A stretch of DNA of 64,000 nucleotides from Marisalimonas sp016777705 (GTDB taxonomy: Bacteria > Pseudomonadota > Alphaproteobacteria > Puniceispirillales > Marisalimonadaceae): assembly GCF_047717795.1 (NCBI RefSeq), contig NZ_CP159808.1, positions 1,550,001 to 1,614,000 on the forward strand, written 5' to 3'. The notes beneath the pieces were generated by a model that made no database searches, was not told where the DNA came from, and saw only the letters and a list, made by a program, of their open reading frames with translations. Of this stretch, positions 9,684-18,388 are shown one piece after another. Made by a program: the position numbers and the translations under genes. The number at the start of each line of letters is the position of its first letter. Position 1 is the first letter of the stretch.

Positions 9684-10436
9684 TTAACTAGGCATCCTCA
9701 TTAAAGATGCCGTGGCTTCGTCAATTTCTTTTGCAGTAGTAACAAATTTTACGTTAATTTCATAAGCTCTTGATTGTTCAATACCAGAGACTAATTCATC
9801 GACTGTCTTTACATTAGACCCTTCAAGAAAACCTATTAATAAAGAAGTTTTATTATCAGGCTCTGGAACAGATCCATTAACTGTTCTTACAAAACCATCT
9901 TCTGATTTAGCAAGTGGTACTTCGGATCCTGATACAGTAGCTAATTGTCCTATTTTAATTTTTTGGCCAATCGGTGCATTTAATGGTTCAATTTCTATTG
10001 TACCATCAGCAGCGATAGAAATTTTTCTATGAGGTGGAATTGTCATAACTTCTAGATCTACATTTAACATGGCTGTTCCTGTTCCATCAGTAAAAAGTCC
10101 ATCTTCTGCAACCTTGAAATCACCTCTCCTAGACAACGCAATATTACCATTTTCTGGTTTTACAAGAAAATACCCTTCACCATTAAGTGCTACATCTAGT
10201 GGCGCATCTGTTGGGTTTTTGGGACCTTGTGAACTATCAAACCCACTGGCGTCTTGAAGAGCCATAACTCTTGGATCTAACCCCTTTGATCTATCTAGGT
10301 AAACTGAAGCAAAATTTGTTGATATGTCCTTTTGAAACCCTGTCGAAGAACTATTTGCTAAATTCTGAGACGTAACGGATTGGTTAGTTCTTAGAATTTG
10401 CATACTATTAAGAGCTGTATAAATACTTCGATCCAT
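9684..10436 (-). CDS. flgF: Proximal rod protein FlgF
   Basis: FlgF is a proximal rod subunit. The 250 aa protein has the N-terminal SVTSQNLANSSSTGFQKD motif, the central LNGEGYFLVKPENGNIALSR block and the C-terminal ELVSGIEQSRAYEINVKF helix. Length and position between flgE and flgG are canonical. A good Shine-Dalgarno (AAGGAAA) precedes the ATG. It starts 33 nt after flgE. Confidence 0.9.
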   Translation of the reverse strand: MDRSIYTALNSMQILRTNQSVTSQNLANSSSTGFQKDISTNFASVYLDRSKGLDPRVMALQDASGFDSSQGPKNPTDAPLDVALNGEGYFLVKPENGNIALSRRGDFKVAEDGLFTDGTGTAMLNVDLEVMTIPPHRKISIAADGTIEIEPLNAPIGQKIKIGQLATVSGSEVPLAKSEDGFVRTVNGSVPEPDNKTSLLIGFLEGSNVKTVDELVSGIEQSRAYEINVKFVTTAKEIDEATASLMRMPS

Positions 10437-10469
10437 TATCTTTTCCTTTACCTAGTACCCAACTTTTAA

Positions 10470-13400
10470 TTATGATCTTATTTGAATAATTGCTTGAGTA
10501 AGTGTCGTATTAGTCTCAATAGTTTTAGCGTTAGCCTGAAAGTTTCTTTGCGCTGTAATCAGATTGACTAACTCTTCAGTAATATCAACATTTGACCTTT
10601 CTAATGAACCTGAGAGAATTGTCCCATATCCATCAGCTCCAGCCTCTCCAACAGCTGCTACACCAGAAACAGAAGTTTCAACGTATGTAGCGTTACCAAT
10701 TTGTTTTAATCCATTTTGGTTGTTAAAATTAACCATGACTAATCTACCAAGAGCAATATTCAGACCATTAGTGTAGTTAGCACTAACTAATCCGTTAGCA
10801 GCAACATCCAATCCATCAAGCTTACCGACAGTTTGTCCATCTTGAGTAACAGATCTTACGTTAAAATCTGATGCAAATTGTGTGGACCCGCCAAAGTTTA
10901 AATCCAAATCAATTGACAATGCATTGGTTCCTGCTGCTGCATCAGCCGCAAAGTCACCTTGATATCCGACTTTTTGTATAGGACTAACCAAGTTACCTTG
11001 TGTATCAAATGTTAACTCACCAGGCCTTAGGAAAACTTTAGCAAATGAACCGTCTGTTGTAGCTGTCCAAGAATTTTCAGGAGCCAATGTAGTAGTCGTA
11101 CCTGCATCATTAACGTATAATGACTGACCAGTGGCTGAACTTGCAGTGGCTGTAGCCATATTTACAAAAGATGGAGTTGTACCTGTTACAAGTTCAAGAT
11201 CGTTTAAACCCATTCGAGAGCTAGCTGATACGAATATTTTACTATTTATCCCTGTAGTACCAGTAGTAAATGTAAATGCATTATCAACGGTGCTGTAAGT
11301 CACAGCTACACCATTAACAGTATTACCAGCACTATCTTCCATTTGATTAATTCTTGATTCCAACGCAGTTGCCAAAGAAGTTCCATTATAAACACCCTCT
11401 GGAACTTGAATAGCAGCCGTAATATCATTGACGTTTACAACAAATATTGTTTCTTCAGCTGCATCTGATAGGAAGAAATCTTCAGATAAATCTTCATTAG
11501 AGGTTTTACCACTCAACACAGCTGCTGAAGATTGTAGACCTTTGCCTGAAGTATCGGCAGTGACTGTTGTTATCGCAGTTGTAGCATTTATTCCTAAAAG
11601 AGCACTTGTACCACCAATTCCAGCATTAGATGTAGTAGCAACACCATCGACTATAGCAAGTCTTCCAATTTCAATATTAGAAGATGCTTGACCAGAATCT
11701 CCAACACCAACAGCTGAGTTAGCAGGAATATTTTCACCAGTTGAACCACTAGCTATACTAAACTTACGAGTTAAGTTGTTATATGAAACCTCTACTCCAT
11801 ATGCTCTTTGAGTATCAGCAGCTATTTGGTCACCTGTAAATAAAACTGACTCAGCTTTTAATAATGCACCACCACCAATATTTGATGATGCTTTGTTACT
11901 TTGTGTTTTTAAGCCTATTGCATTAGCTTTGTTTCCTTCACCAGGACTATATGCTGAGAAAGAAAACATTTTACTTGCGGTAGATGTTCCTATTTTAGAT
12001 GGAATACCTTGCAACGTAAAATTTTGTCCCGATGAATCATAAGTTATTTTTAGAGCTGGGTCCGCTTCATCAACCCAATCATCTGTAATTGAAATCTCTT
12101 GAAAAATTTTAGCATCATCGGCATGTATTTGAGCTGTAGTGCCTCCTGCCCCTCTAGTTAAACCCGTAAAAGTAGTTGCTGTTTTACCAGTGTAAGACAT
12201 TACTTCAGTACCAACCCTTATAAAACCAGAATCTTCAAAACCATCAGTAGAATCTACTGTCATACTAGTTGCAGCAGCAGTTATACCAGCGCCATCATTT
12301 ATAGCAGTTGTTCTTGTTTCTAGACCCATAGTTTCAACACTTTCAACTAAGCTAACTTCAGAAAGTAAGGTTACTGCTGCATTATCACTTCCAATGGCTG
12401 CAGTAGTGCCGTTAGCACCTCTAGTTAAACCTGTAAAAGTGATTTCTATAGTGTCGTTGTTAGGAAACGGTCTTGTAGTACTATTTGCTGTAAACCCAGT
12501 ATAAGTAACATGTTCAGATCCAATCAACAGAGTTCCAGTTTCGGGGAAACCACCGTTAGGAAAAGTATCAACTGTTATTGTAGTGCTTGTTGCAGTAATA
12601 GCACCATCAAGAATTGCTGTAGGAGCCGTATATGTCGTTGTATTATCTTGAGCTTTAACACCAATAGTAAAGGTATTTGCTGTCTTAGCTGTATAAGTCA
12701 TGTGCTCGTCACCAACCTTAATTGTCCCTGTATCAGGAAAACCATCTGTGGAACCAACTGTTAAAGTACCTCCTGCTGCTGGCGCAATACTTGTAACGGC
12801 AGCGGCTGCAAATGTATTTCTTAACTGGTCAGTAAAGCCACTAAAAATATCTTCTGAAAAAGAAGCTAATTTTACTGTTGCATCATCTACTGCACTAGCA
12901 GCTCCAGCACTATTTGTGTTTCTAGTAATTCCAGTAAAAGTAGTGGAGGTTTTTCCAGTATACGTCATTTCCTCAGTACCTATTAATAAAGTACCTGAAG
13001 TTGGAAAGCCAGTAGTCGTATCAACTGTAAGTGTAGTGTCTGAGTTGGTTATTGCTCCATTAAGAATAGTATTTGCTTGGTTAGCGTCTTTATTCAAATA
13101 ACCATGTTTATTCAACTCTTTTAAAACTATTCTATTACTTCCAAAGTGTTGTGTTTGGTTATCAAAAATATCAGTACCACCCTCAAAATATGCGGAAACA
13201 TCTTTTGATGTAGTATGTAATACTTTAATTTTCGTTTCTGTAATATTTATAGCAGCAGTTGAATCTGACTTTAAGTTTAAAAAAGTATTACCATTGGCAT
13301 CAGTACCCGCACTAGAAACTGAGAATTGTGCGCCATTATATTTTAAATTATTTACCTCTGATGTAGCAGTATCAAATTCACCAGCTATATAAACTTCAGT

Positions 13401-15146
13401 AGGAAAGCTTGTAGTGGTAATTGTACTATCGGGGTCATTTACGTATACCTTTAAAGTTCCACTAGCGTCTTGAACCATCGTATTACCACTGACTGCTTTA
13501 ACATCTAGCGCTTTTTCAAAAACCTTTAAATCTGGAGAAGAATTATAGTAGCTATGCAATAAAAATTTTGTTTCATTAGTAATTGCATTTTCATCTAATA
13601 AATCAGTTGCTGGTTGCTTATAATTAAAACTTAATACTTCAGTTTCTTTAATGGCACCTGCTAATTTTGCACCTGAAGCTCTTGCAAACAATGAGGAACT
13701 TACTCCATAAGTTGAGGCACTATTTGTGTTTCCATCAGCTGAAACAGCAGCTCTATTTAAAGCGTCATTAATTTGAAGCTGAGCATGAGCTAAAAATTCT
13801 TCTCGTGTAAAATTAGGAGATGCAACGTTTTCAATACCGCTAGTTGCAGAAAATAAATCTTCAGTAATGAAGCTGTCTTGCATTAAATCAACTTTAATTG
13901 CTGATAGTGTTTGAAGTTCGTCGTTATTATCTAACTGGTTAAATTGTATTGAAAAACTTCCATCAGTTACCGGGTCAATTGATAATTTAGCATCATCACC
14001 TAAACCCGCGTTTATAGCTCTTTGTACTTCAGATGCAAGAGTTGCTGCGGTATAAGTTCCTGGCCTAATGTCAATGCTCTTAAAACCCGCACTACCAGTA
14101 GTATCATCAACACGTACTGTGAGAAAATCTTTACCCCAGTAAGTAGATTTGTTCAAAGTTGGGTTTGCTTCATAAGTAGTATTGTATTGTAATGGGTCAG
14201 TTACAACTGTGATTGATGGAGCGGTTGCTGTAAACGCAGCATCTTCAAGGACAGTAGAGGTGACTGTAGCTGCTTTAGAAACAGTTTTATTTGATAAATC
14301 ATCTAAATAAAATAATGGCTGTGTTTGAGCCACAGAGATAATTTGTGGCTTCTCATTCATTGGTATAATTTGACCAAATCTATCGACCACTAAAGTTTGA
14401 CCAGTTGGCGAAATGGCTTCTGTTAAAGATGGTTCAACTTCTCTGCCATCTACAATAAATTTAGTTTGGTATTTATGAGTTGCCTCTGAACCTGAAGCAG
14501 CTTGTGTTTTTATAAAATAAGCAGTTGCAATAACTGGGTTACCTAAATTATCGAATATAGTCACAGAAGTAGATGAGTTAAAAGTGGCTGGATTTTTCGG
14601 ATCGAAATCATCTGCTGAAGCGAAGACTGTTGACGAAGCAGGTAAATTAACTGCAAGTTCAAGGTTATCAGTTTTTTTAGCCTCTCCAGCTTCTAACTCT
14701 AATTTAAGAGGTTCGGCGTCTGCGATTTCACCACCCTGGACGGATCCATCATCAGAAACTGGTAATGCAAGTACAAATTGTCCTGCAGAGTCCACAACAT
14801 ATCTATCATTGTTAACGGAAAAAGAACCGTTTCTAGTATAAACCGTTTGGTTAGTTGTTAATGAAGGTTTCAAGGCAAAAAACCCTTGTCCAGAAATGGC
14901 CATATCTAATGCATTTAATGACGAAGAAACGTTACCTTGTGTAAATTGTTGTTTAATACCTTTTAAAATAGTACCTGAACCAATAGAAGATGAACTATTC
15001 TGTAACGGCGAGGTAGCAAAAATATCACCAAATTCTGCTTTACTTCTTTTATAACCAGTTGTAGCCACGTTTGCTATGTTATTTGAAGTAGCTGAAATAT
15101 CTGCCTGTGATCCGTTTAGTCCTGTAAGAGCGGTATAAAATGACAT
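10470..15146 (-). CDS. flgE: Giant flagellar hook protein FlgE, 1558 aa
   Basis: FlgE polymerises into the hook, the universal joint of the flagellum. The N-terminal D0 motif (ATSNNIANVATTGYKRSK) and the C-terminal helix (SNVDITEELVNLITAQRNFQ) are intact. Usual FlgE is about 400-800 aa, so this is at least double. The expansion includes two copies of a hook-type domain with the pattern YxxxxLAxxxxxxIN (about residues 350-420 and 1235-1310) and four tandem modules at about 692-1015 with GFPxSGTLLIGxExxTYTGKT cores. Such modules are familiar to me from phage tail proteins. The ATG has a clear TAGGAG ribosome site. The reading frame is open throughout, so this is not a fusion artefact from a frameshift. 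It lies 30 nt after flgD. Confidence 0.93.
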   Translation of the reverse strand: MSFYTALTGLNGSQADISATSNNIANVATTGYKRSKAEFGDIFATSPLQNSSSSIGSGTILKGIKQQFTQGNVSSSLNALDMAISGQGFFALKPSLTTNQTVYTRNGSFSVNNDRYVVDSAGQFVLALPVSDDGSVQGGEIADAEPLKLELEAGEAKKTDNLELAVNLPASSTVFASADDFDPKNPATFNSSTSVTIFDNLGNPVIATAYFIKTQAASGSEATHKYQTKFIVDGREVEPSLTEAISPTGQTLVVDRFGQIIPMNEKPQIISVAQTQPLFYLDDLSNKTVSKAATVTSTVLEDAAFTATAPSITVVTDPLQYNTTYEANPTLNKSTYWGKDFLTVRVDDTTGSAGFKSIDIRPGTYTAATLASEVQRAINAGLGDDAKLSIDPVTDGSFSIQFNQLDNNDELQTLSAIKVDLMQDSFITEDLFSATSGIENVASPNFTREEFLAHAQLQINDALNRAAVSADGNTNSASTYGVSSSLFARASGAKLAGAIKETEVLSFNYKQPATDLLDENAITNETKFLLHSYYNSSPDLKVFEKALDVKAVSGNTMVQDASGTLKVYVNDPDSTITTTSFPTEVYIAGEFDTATSEVNNLKYNGAQFSVSSAGTDANGNTFLNLKSDSTAAINITETKIKVLHTTSKDVSAYFEGGTDIFDNQTQHFGSNRIVLKELNKHGYLNKDANQANTILNGAITNSDTTLTVDTTTGFPTSGTLLIGTEEMTYTGKTSTTFTGITRNTNSAGAASAVDDATVKLASFSEDIFSGFTDQLRNTFAAAAVTSIAPAAGGTLTVGSTDGFPDTGTIKVGDEHMTYTAKTANTFTIGVKAQDNTTTYTAPTAILDGAITATSTTITVDTFPNGGFPETGTLLIGSEHVTYTGFTANSTTRPFPNNDTIEITFTGLTRGANGTTAAIGSDNAAVTLLSEVSLVESVETMGLETRTTAINDGAGITAAATSMTVDSTDGFEDSGFIRVGTEVMSYTGKTATTFTGLTRGAGGTTAQIHADDAKIFQEISITDDWVDEADPALKITYDSSGQNFTLQGIPSKIGTSTASKMFSFSAYSPGEGNKANAIGLKTQSNKASSNIGGGALLKAESVLFTGDQIAADTQRAYGVEVSYNNLTRKFSIASGSTGENIPANSAVGVGDSGQASSNIEIGRLAIVDGVATTSNAGIGGTSALLGINATTAITTVTADTSGKGLQSSAAVLSGKTSNEDLSEDFFLSDAAEETIFVVNVNDITAAIQVPEGVYNGTSLATALESRINQMEDSAGNTVNGVAVTYSTVDNAFTFTTGTTGINSKIFVSASSRMGLNDLELVTGTTPSFVNMATATASSATGQSLYVNDAGTTTTLAPENSWTATTDGSFAKVFLRPGELTFDTQGNLVSPIQKVGYQGDFAADAAAGTNALSIDLDLNFGGSTQFASDFNVRSVTQDGQTVGKLDGLDVAANGLVSANYTNGLNIALGRLVMVNFNNQNGLKQIGNATYVETSVSGVAAVGEAGADGYGTILSGSLERSNVDITEELVNLITAQRNFQANAKTIETNTTLTQAIIQIRS
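12100..13075 (-). repeat. Four GFP-x-SGT-TYTGKT modules inside FlgE
   Basis: Copies lie at about 13069-12875, 12800-12620, 12620-12360 and 12310-12100 (residues about 692-757, 782-842, 842-928, 945-1015). Each has a TTxTVDSTxGFP strand, a SGTLLIGxE hairpin, an MTYTGKT strand, TFTGLTRGANGTT and a terminal charged loop. The second copy lacks the LTRGANG part and the third carries an insertion before it. The order and wording match a repeat common in phage tail fibres and tail proteins, recalled rather than searched. Confidence 0.85.
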
Positions 15147-15176
15147 CTCTAATTTCTCCTAGTATATATTAATTTT

Positions 15177-15869
15177 TTAATTTTTAAATCTTACTACCTG
15201 TGATGGATCAATAGTCCCATAATCTTCAACTTCTAACATCACACCTGTATCGGTTTTAGAAGTTCCAGATACACTAGCAAAAACTTGCGTAGATAACTCG
15301 CCTGTATCGCCAACGTTTCCAGTAAATGCCCTAATGGTAATCGGAGAGTTAGAAGATTTAATTTCTTCTGGAAGGTCTTTCCATTCAAATCCAACTAAAC
15401 CTGCTTTTTGCATGCCTAAGGCATCTTGATGTAATACTTGACCATCACTATTTTCGAATATGATATTAAGATTTCCAGCTGTCTCTGGTAAATCAACAAC
15501 CCCGCTTATGATACCTTCCTTGTCTGGTCTAGCATACTTACCTGGTACTAGAACTGAATGTCCCATCAATTGGGTTGTGGAAGCTATTCGCATCTCAGAT
15601 AATTGGTCACTTATTGACTTTATAGACTGATCCATTGAAGTTATGCCAGTTACAGTTGAAAACTGTGCCATTTGAGCAATAAAGTCTGCATTATCAACTG
15701 GTGCAAATGGATCTTGATTTTGTAATTGGGTAGTCATTAATTTTAAAAAGTCATCTTGACCAAGTTGATCTTTAGTTTCTTTTGGTGCAAATTTTTCTTT
15801 TGATGCGTTAATACCTAATTTATCTAAAATATTTGTTAACGATTGATTTGAAGAATTAATTTCAGACAT
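15177..15869 (-). CDS. flgD: Hook-capping / hook assembly protein FlgD
   Basis: FlgD is the scaffold cap needed for hook polymerisation. The 230 aa protein has the N-terminal block LGQDDFLKLMTTQLQNQDP followed by NADFIAQMAQFSTVTGI, the hallmark of the family, and a C-terminal FlgD Ig/tudor-like region (about residues 105-215). It starts 9 nt after flgC with a Shine-Dalgarno (AAGGAAA). Its length is ordinary even though its client hook protein is giant. Confidence 0.94.
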   Translation of the reverse strand: MSEINSSNQSLTNILDKLGINASKEKFAPKETKDQLGQDDFLKLMTTQLQNQDPFAPVDNADFIAQMAQFSTVTGITSMDQSIKSISDQLSEMRIASTTQLMGHSVLVPGKYARPDKEGIISGVVDLPETAGNLNIIFENSDGQVLHQDALGMQKAGLVGFEWKDLPEEIKSSNSPITIRAFTGNVGDTGELSTQVFASVSGTSKTDTGVMLEVEDYGTIDPSQVVRFKN

Positions 15870-15878
15870 TATATTTCC

Positions 15879-16292
15879 TTATTTTCCAATTTGTAAAGTT
15901 CGCATTGTTAAAGCTCTGAGAGTAGTAACTACCTCAACATTATTTTGGTATTGTCTAGATGCTTCCATCATATCTACCATTTCTTCATCTACATTGACTG
16001 GAGCCTTAAATATGTAGCCATCCTTATTAGCCGCTGGATGGGATGGCATATATGTTTTGATAGGATCTCGATCAATTTCTTTTACTTGAATTGCATCAAC
16101 AGTTGCCACTCCATTTTTTTTGACTAAATCACTATATTCAGTTTTAAAAACAGGTTTCAGTGGTTTATATGCTGTGTTAGGATCTCCAGTTGTTGATCCG
16201 GCATTAGCTAAGTTCGATGCTACGGTGTTTAATCTAACCAATTGAGCTGCCATAGCTCTACCCGCAATATCATATACTGATTTAATATCCAT
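15879..16292 (-). CDS. flgC: Proximal rod protein FlgC
   Basis: FlgC is a rod subunit. At 137 aa it has normal size, the N-terminal LNTVASNLANAGSTTGDPN motif and the C-terminal NVDEEMVDMMEASRQYQNNV helix. The start codon overlaps the flgB stop codon by one base (TAATG), showing tight translational coupling. No anomalies are seen. Confidence 0.95.
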   Translation of the reverse strand: MDIKSVYDIAGRAMAAQLVRLNTVASNLANAGSTTGDPNTAYKPLKPVFKTEYSDLVKKNGVATVDAIQVKEIDRDPIKTYMPSHPAANKDGYIFKAPVNVDEEMVDMMEASRQYQNNVEVVTTLRALTMRTLQIGK

Positions 16293-16678
16293 TATTCACC
16301 CTTAATTGCTGACATAATTTTATTAATTTTGCCATTTAGAAAGTTTACAGTTGAAGTATATCGCATAGAATTCTCAGCAAACTGCATTTGTTCGACAGCT
16401 AATTCAACAGTGTTACCATCTAGAGATGGTATGAGTGGCTCTCTATATGATGTTTCATGAATTGACTTACCTGAATTGTGAACAAAATGCTTCTCATGCG
16501 AAGTTTTAATAGGTCCATTTTGGTCAAATTTTTTAATCTCATCTTCAAAGCTAATATCTCTAGCTTTATAATTAGGAGTTGCCGCATTAGCTATATTAGA
16601 TGCTAAAATATTGTTTCTTCTACCTCTTAATTGGAGGGAAGAAGCATAAAAAGATAATTGATCTTTAATAGTATCCAT
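16292..16678 (-). CDS. flgB: Proximal rod protein FlgB
   Basis: FlgB is the rod subunit closest to the MS ring. The 128 aa protein contains RRNNILASNIANAATPNYK at about residues 20-38 and the C-terminal VELAVEQMQFAENSMRYTS helix. It is the first gene of the long minus-strand flg operon and follows a sigma-54-type promoter by about 40 nt. Confidence 0.94.
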   Translation of the reverse strand: MDTIKDQLSFYASSLQLRGRRNNILASNIANAATPNYKARDISFEDEIKKFDQNGPIKTSHEKHFVHNSGKSIHETSYREPLIPSLDGNTVELAVEQMQFAENSMRYTSTVNFLNGKINKIMSAIKGE

Positions 16679-16717
16679 AACTTTAACTCTTGTAATAACT
16701 TTTATTCAAAGAGTGTT

Positions 16718-16733
16718 TGCAAATAGAATGCCA
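16718..16733 (-). promoter_or_regulatory. Sigma-54-type promoter upstream of flgB
   Basis: The minus strand reads TGGCATTCTATTTGCA, with the GG and GC dinucleotides at the spacing required by RpoN. The predicted start gives a leader of about 29 nt before the flgB ATG. It probably drives flgB-C-D-E-F and onward. Confidence 0.75.
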
Positions 16734-16834
16734 ATTAAATTCATCAAATTTAAATTTATATTTTTTTATTTATAAATAAAACTTTAACATTTTTTATATT
16801 GTCGTATTTAATATAAGAACATAGGATATAAATT

Positions 16835-17287
16835 ATGGAATTTTCAGATAAAATTATTGATAAAAAAGAAGAATTGCTAGATGAGTTTCAGAATTTAACT
16901 CTAGATCAATTAGCAATAAAAATTAAAGAAATTTCAAACCGAGAAACTGATGTAATATTCCAAATCGCCTGCTTAGCTGCCCGTGTCTCAGTTTTAAATG
17001 AAAGAATAAAAGCAATTATGGGTGAAAACGTGCTCAATGATAATTTAATTGAAAATAATAGAGGCAAAAACACAAATATTGTTGAAAAAATTTTAGAGCC
17101 TTCCCCCGATCCTACTAACAATCCAATAGAGTGGGTAAGAGTTCAAATTAAAGAAACTACAGAAGTAAATGGCGTAAGATTTCCATCAGGAATTCAAATT
17201 GATGTCACAGATGAAGACTCAAAAAAGATGATAGATGGTGGAAAAGCTATTTTGTTAGAAGATTTAGAAACAAAAGAAAGTGTTTAA
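16835..17287 (+). CDS. Uncharacterised 150 aa protein divergent from flgB
   Basis: I do not recognise this family. It lies alone on the plus strand between two minus-strand flagellar operons, with AGGA ahead of the ATG. Residues 1-65 are charged and probably helical (KKEELLDEFQNLTLDQLAIK); residues about 95-145 look like a small beta domain with VRVQIKETTEVNGVRFPSGI and a final DGGKAILLE strand, a pattern like short capsid or KOW-like domains but too weak to assign. No signal peptide or membrane segment is seen, so it should be cytosolic. A role in flagellar assembly or regulation is suggested only by location. Confidence 0.75.
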   Translation: MEFSDKIIDKKEELLDEFQNLTLDQLAIKIKEISNRETDVIFQIACLAARVSVLNERIKAIMGENVLNDNLIENNRGKNTNIVEKILEPSPDPTNNPIEWVRVQIKETTEVNGVRFPSGIQIDVTDEDSKKMIDGGKAILLEDLETKESV

Positions 17288-17289
17288 AA

Positions 17290-17706
17290 CTATTTTCTGT
17301 AATACGTATAGATAGCTTCTACTTCATCCTCTCTTAAACCAGTATTCTTTTTAATACTCTCTTTATCTTCTCCTTTTCTCGCCATATCGATTGCTATCCC
17401 CAATATGTCTTCTGAACCTTTAACGTTTCCTAATCTATTTATTTCTCTTTCAATGAAACTAATTTTATCAGTAATTTTAACAATTTCATTTTTTTGTGAT
17501 TCTAATATGTTAACTATGCTATTTAAATAATCTTTTAGCTCTTTATTTGAATTATGTATTATATTTGCATAATCAATAATTGATTGTTTATTCTGTTGAA
17601 ACTTAATATTTTGCATTAAAAACAAAATTAGAAAACCAACTATTACAAAAATAATAGAAAAAAATATTAAGATTTCAAAATTTGATAGTAAAAATTCTAC
17701 AAGCAT
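17290..17706 (-). CDS. DUF2802/DUF6115-like membrane-anchored coiled-coil protein
   Basis: This 138 aa protein has one N-terminal membrane segment (about residues 10-32), a coiled-coil stretch (about 40-95) and a C-terminal helix-turn-helix-like tail, AIDMARKGEDKESIKKNTGL followed by REDEVEAIYTY. That tail matches the small DUF2802/DUF6115 group often encoded in flagellar gene clusters. It is the last gene of the flgP operon, 50 nt after the FlgN-like gene, and is convergent with the 150 aa unknown gene, 2 nt away. The function is unknown; the tail resembles a recognition helix but DNA binding is untested. Confidence 0.7.
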   Translation of the reverse strand: MLVEFLLSNFEILIFFSIIFVIVGFLILFLMQNIKFQQNKQSIIDYANIIHNSNKELKDYLNSIVNILESQKNEIVKITDKISFIEREINRLGNVKGSEDILGIAIDMARKGEDKESIKKNTGLREDEVEAIYTYYRK

Positions 17707-17756
17707 GTTTTTATTCTCATTATTTTATAAAAAAATGCTATATAAATTTTAAAAAT

Positions 17757-18032
17757 TTAGAGTGATTTTTCAGAAAAAGAATTAATTAGATCAGCTTTAG
17801 GTAAAATTCTAGCTTCTAATTTTTCTATTTTATTAATGATATTTTTTATTTGAATTTGATCATCAGAAGAAACATTTGTTAAATTATCTAAATCCAACAA
17901 TTCTTTAAAATTAATTAATTGAGTTTCAATATCTTTGTTCACTGATTTAAAGTCAGTTGTTGAGAATTTATTAACATCAACTAAGTTTAGTTTATCTAAA
18001 GATTTTTCAAACGTATGTAATTTATTTTCCAT
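17757..18032 (-). CDS. FlgN-like candidate export chaperone
   Basis: This 91 aa helical protein directly follows flgM (13 nt). In many bacteria flgN, the chaperone for FlgK and FlgL, occupies exactly this place after flgA-flgM. The sequence is low in conserved motifs: a helical N-terminus, a helix around FKELLDLDNLTN and an IKNIINKIEKLEARIL helix near residues 62-77. I assign it by gene order and helical character only. If real, it would serve the giant FlgK. FliT or an unrelated small protein are alternatives. Confidence 0.45.
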   Translation of the reverse strand: MENKLHTFEKSLDKLNLVDVNKFSTTDFKSVNKDIETQLINFKELLDLDNLTNVSSDDQIQIKNIINKIEKLEARILPKADLINSFSEKSL

Positions 18033-18045
18033 GGTAAACCAAAAA

Positions 18046-18342
18046 CTAAGATTTCATTTCTCTGTAAGCCTGCATTAAGGCATCCGACAATTTATCCATG
18101 TCTAAAGGATATTTACCAGACGAAATAGCCTCTTTAATAGTAGCAACTTTATCAGCATCTATTGGTGCTGACGCTGCCATTTCAGATACAATTTTTTTAG
18201 TTGTATTAATATCTACAATATTATCAACAGATACACTTGTGTCTGAAATTTTACCAGAAGCCACATCATTTATAGTTTTATGAGAACTTTTTAAATCAGT
18301 CTTTGGTATATTATTTGTAATGTTATTTGTTAATTTATCCAT
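18046..18342 (-). CDS. flgM: Anti-sigma-28 factor FlgM
   Basis: FlgM binds FliA and blocks late flagellar promoters until it is secreted through the finished hook. The C-terminal half shows the family signature IDADKVATIKEAISSGKYPL followed by LSDALMQAYREM. I chose the ATG at 18342 (98 aa) over an upstream in-frame GTG at 18357 because GGAG lies inside the longer version at proper distance from the ATG. Its target FliA is encoded at 25.7 kb. It is in the flgP-flgT-flgA operon, therefore probably under sigma-54. Confidence 0.85.
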   Translation of the reverse strand: MDKLTNNITNNIPKTDLKSSHKTINDVASGKISDTSVSVDNIVDINTTKKIVSEMAASAPIDADKVATIKEAISSGKYPLDMDKLSDALMQAYREMKS

Positions 18343-18388
18343 TTTATCTATCTCCACAGTAACCTTAACGACTTAACGTTTAATAATT

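Noticed and set aside
12510..13101. Plus-strand frames opposite FlgE repeats, including a Cys-rich one
   Set aside because: Antisense to a well-supported FlgE frame; the cysteines come from complemented ACA/GCA codons.
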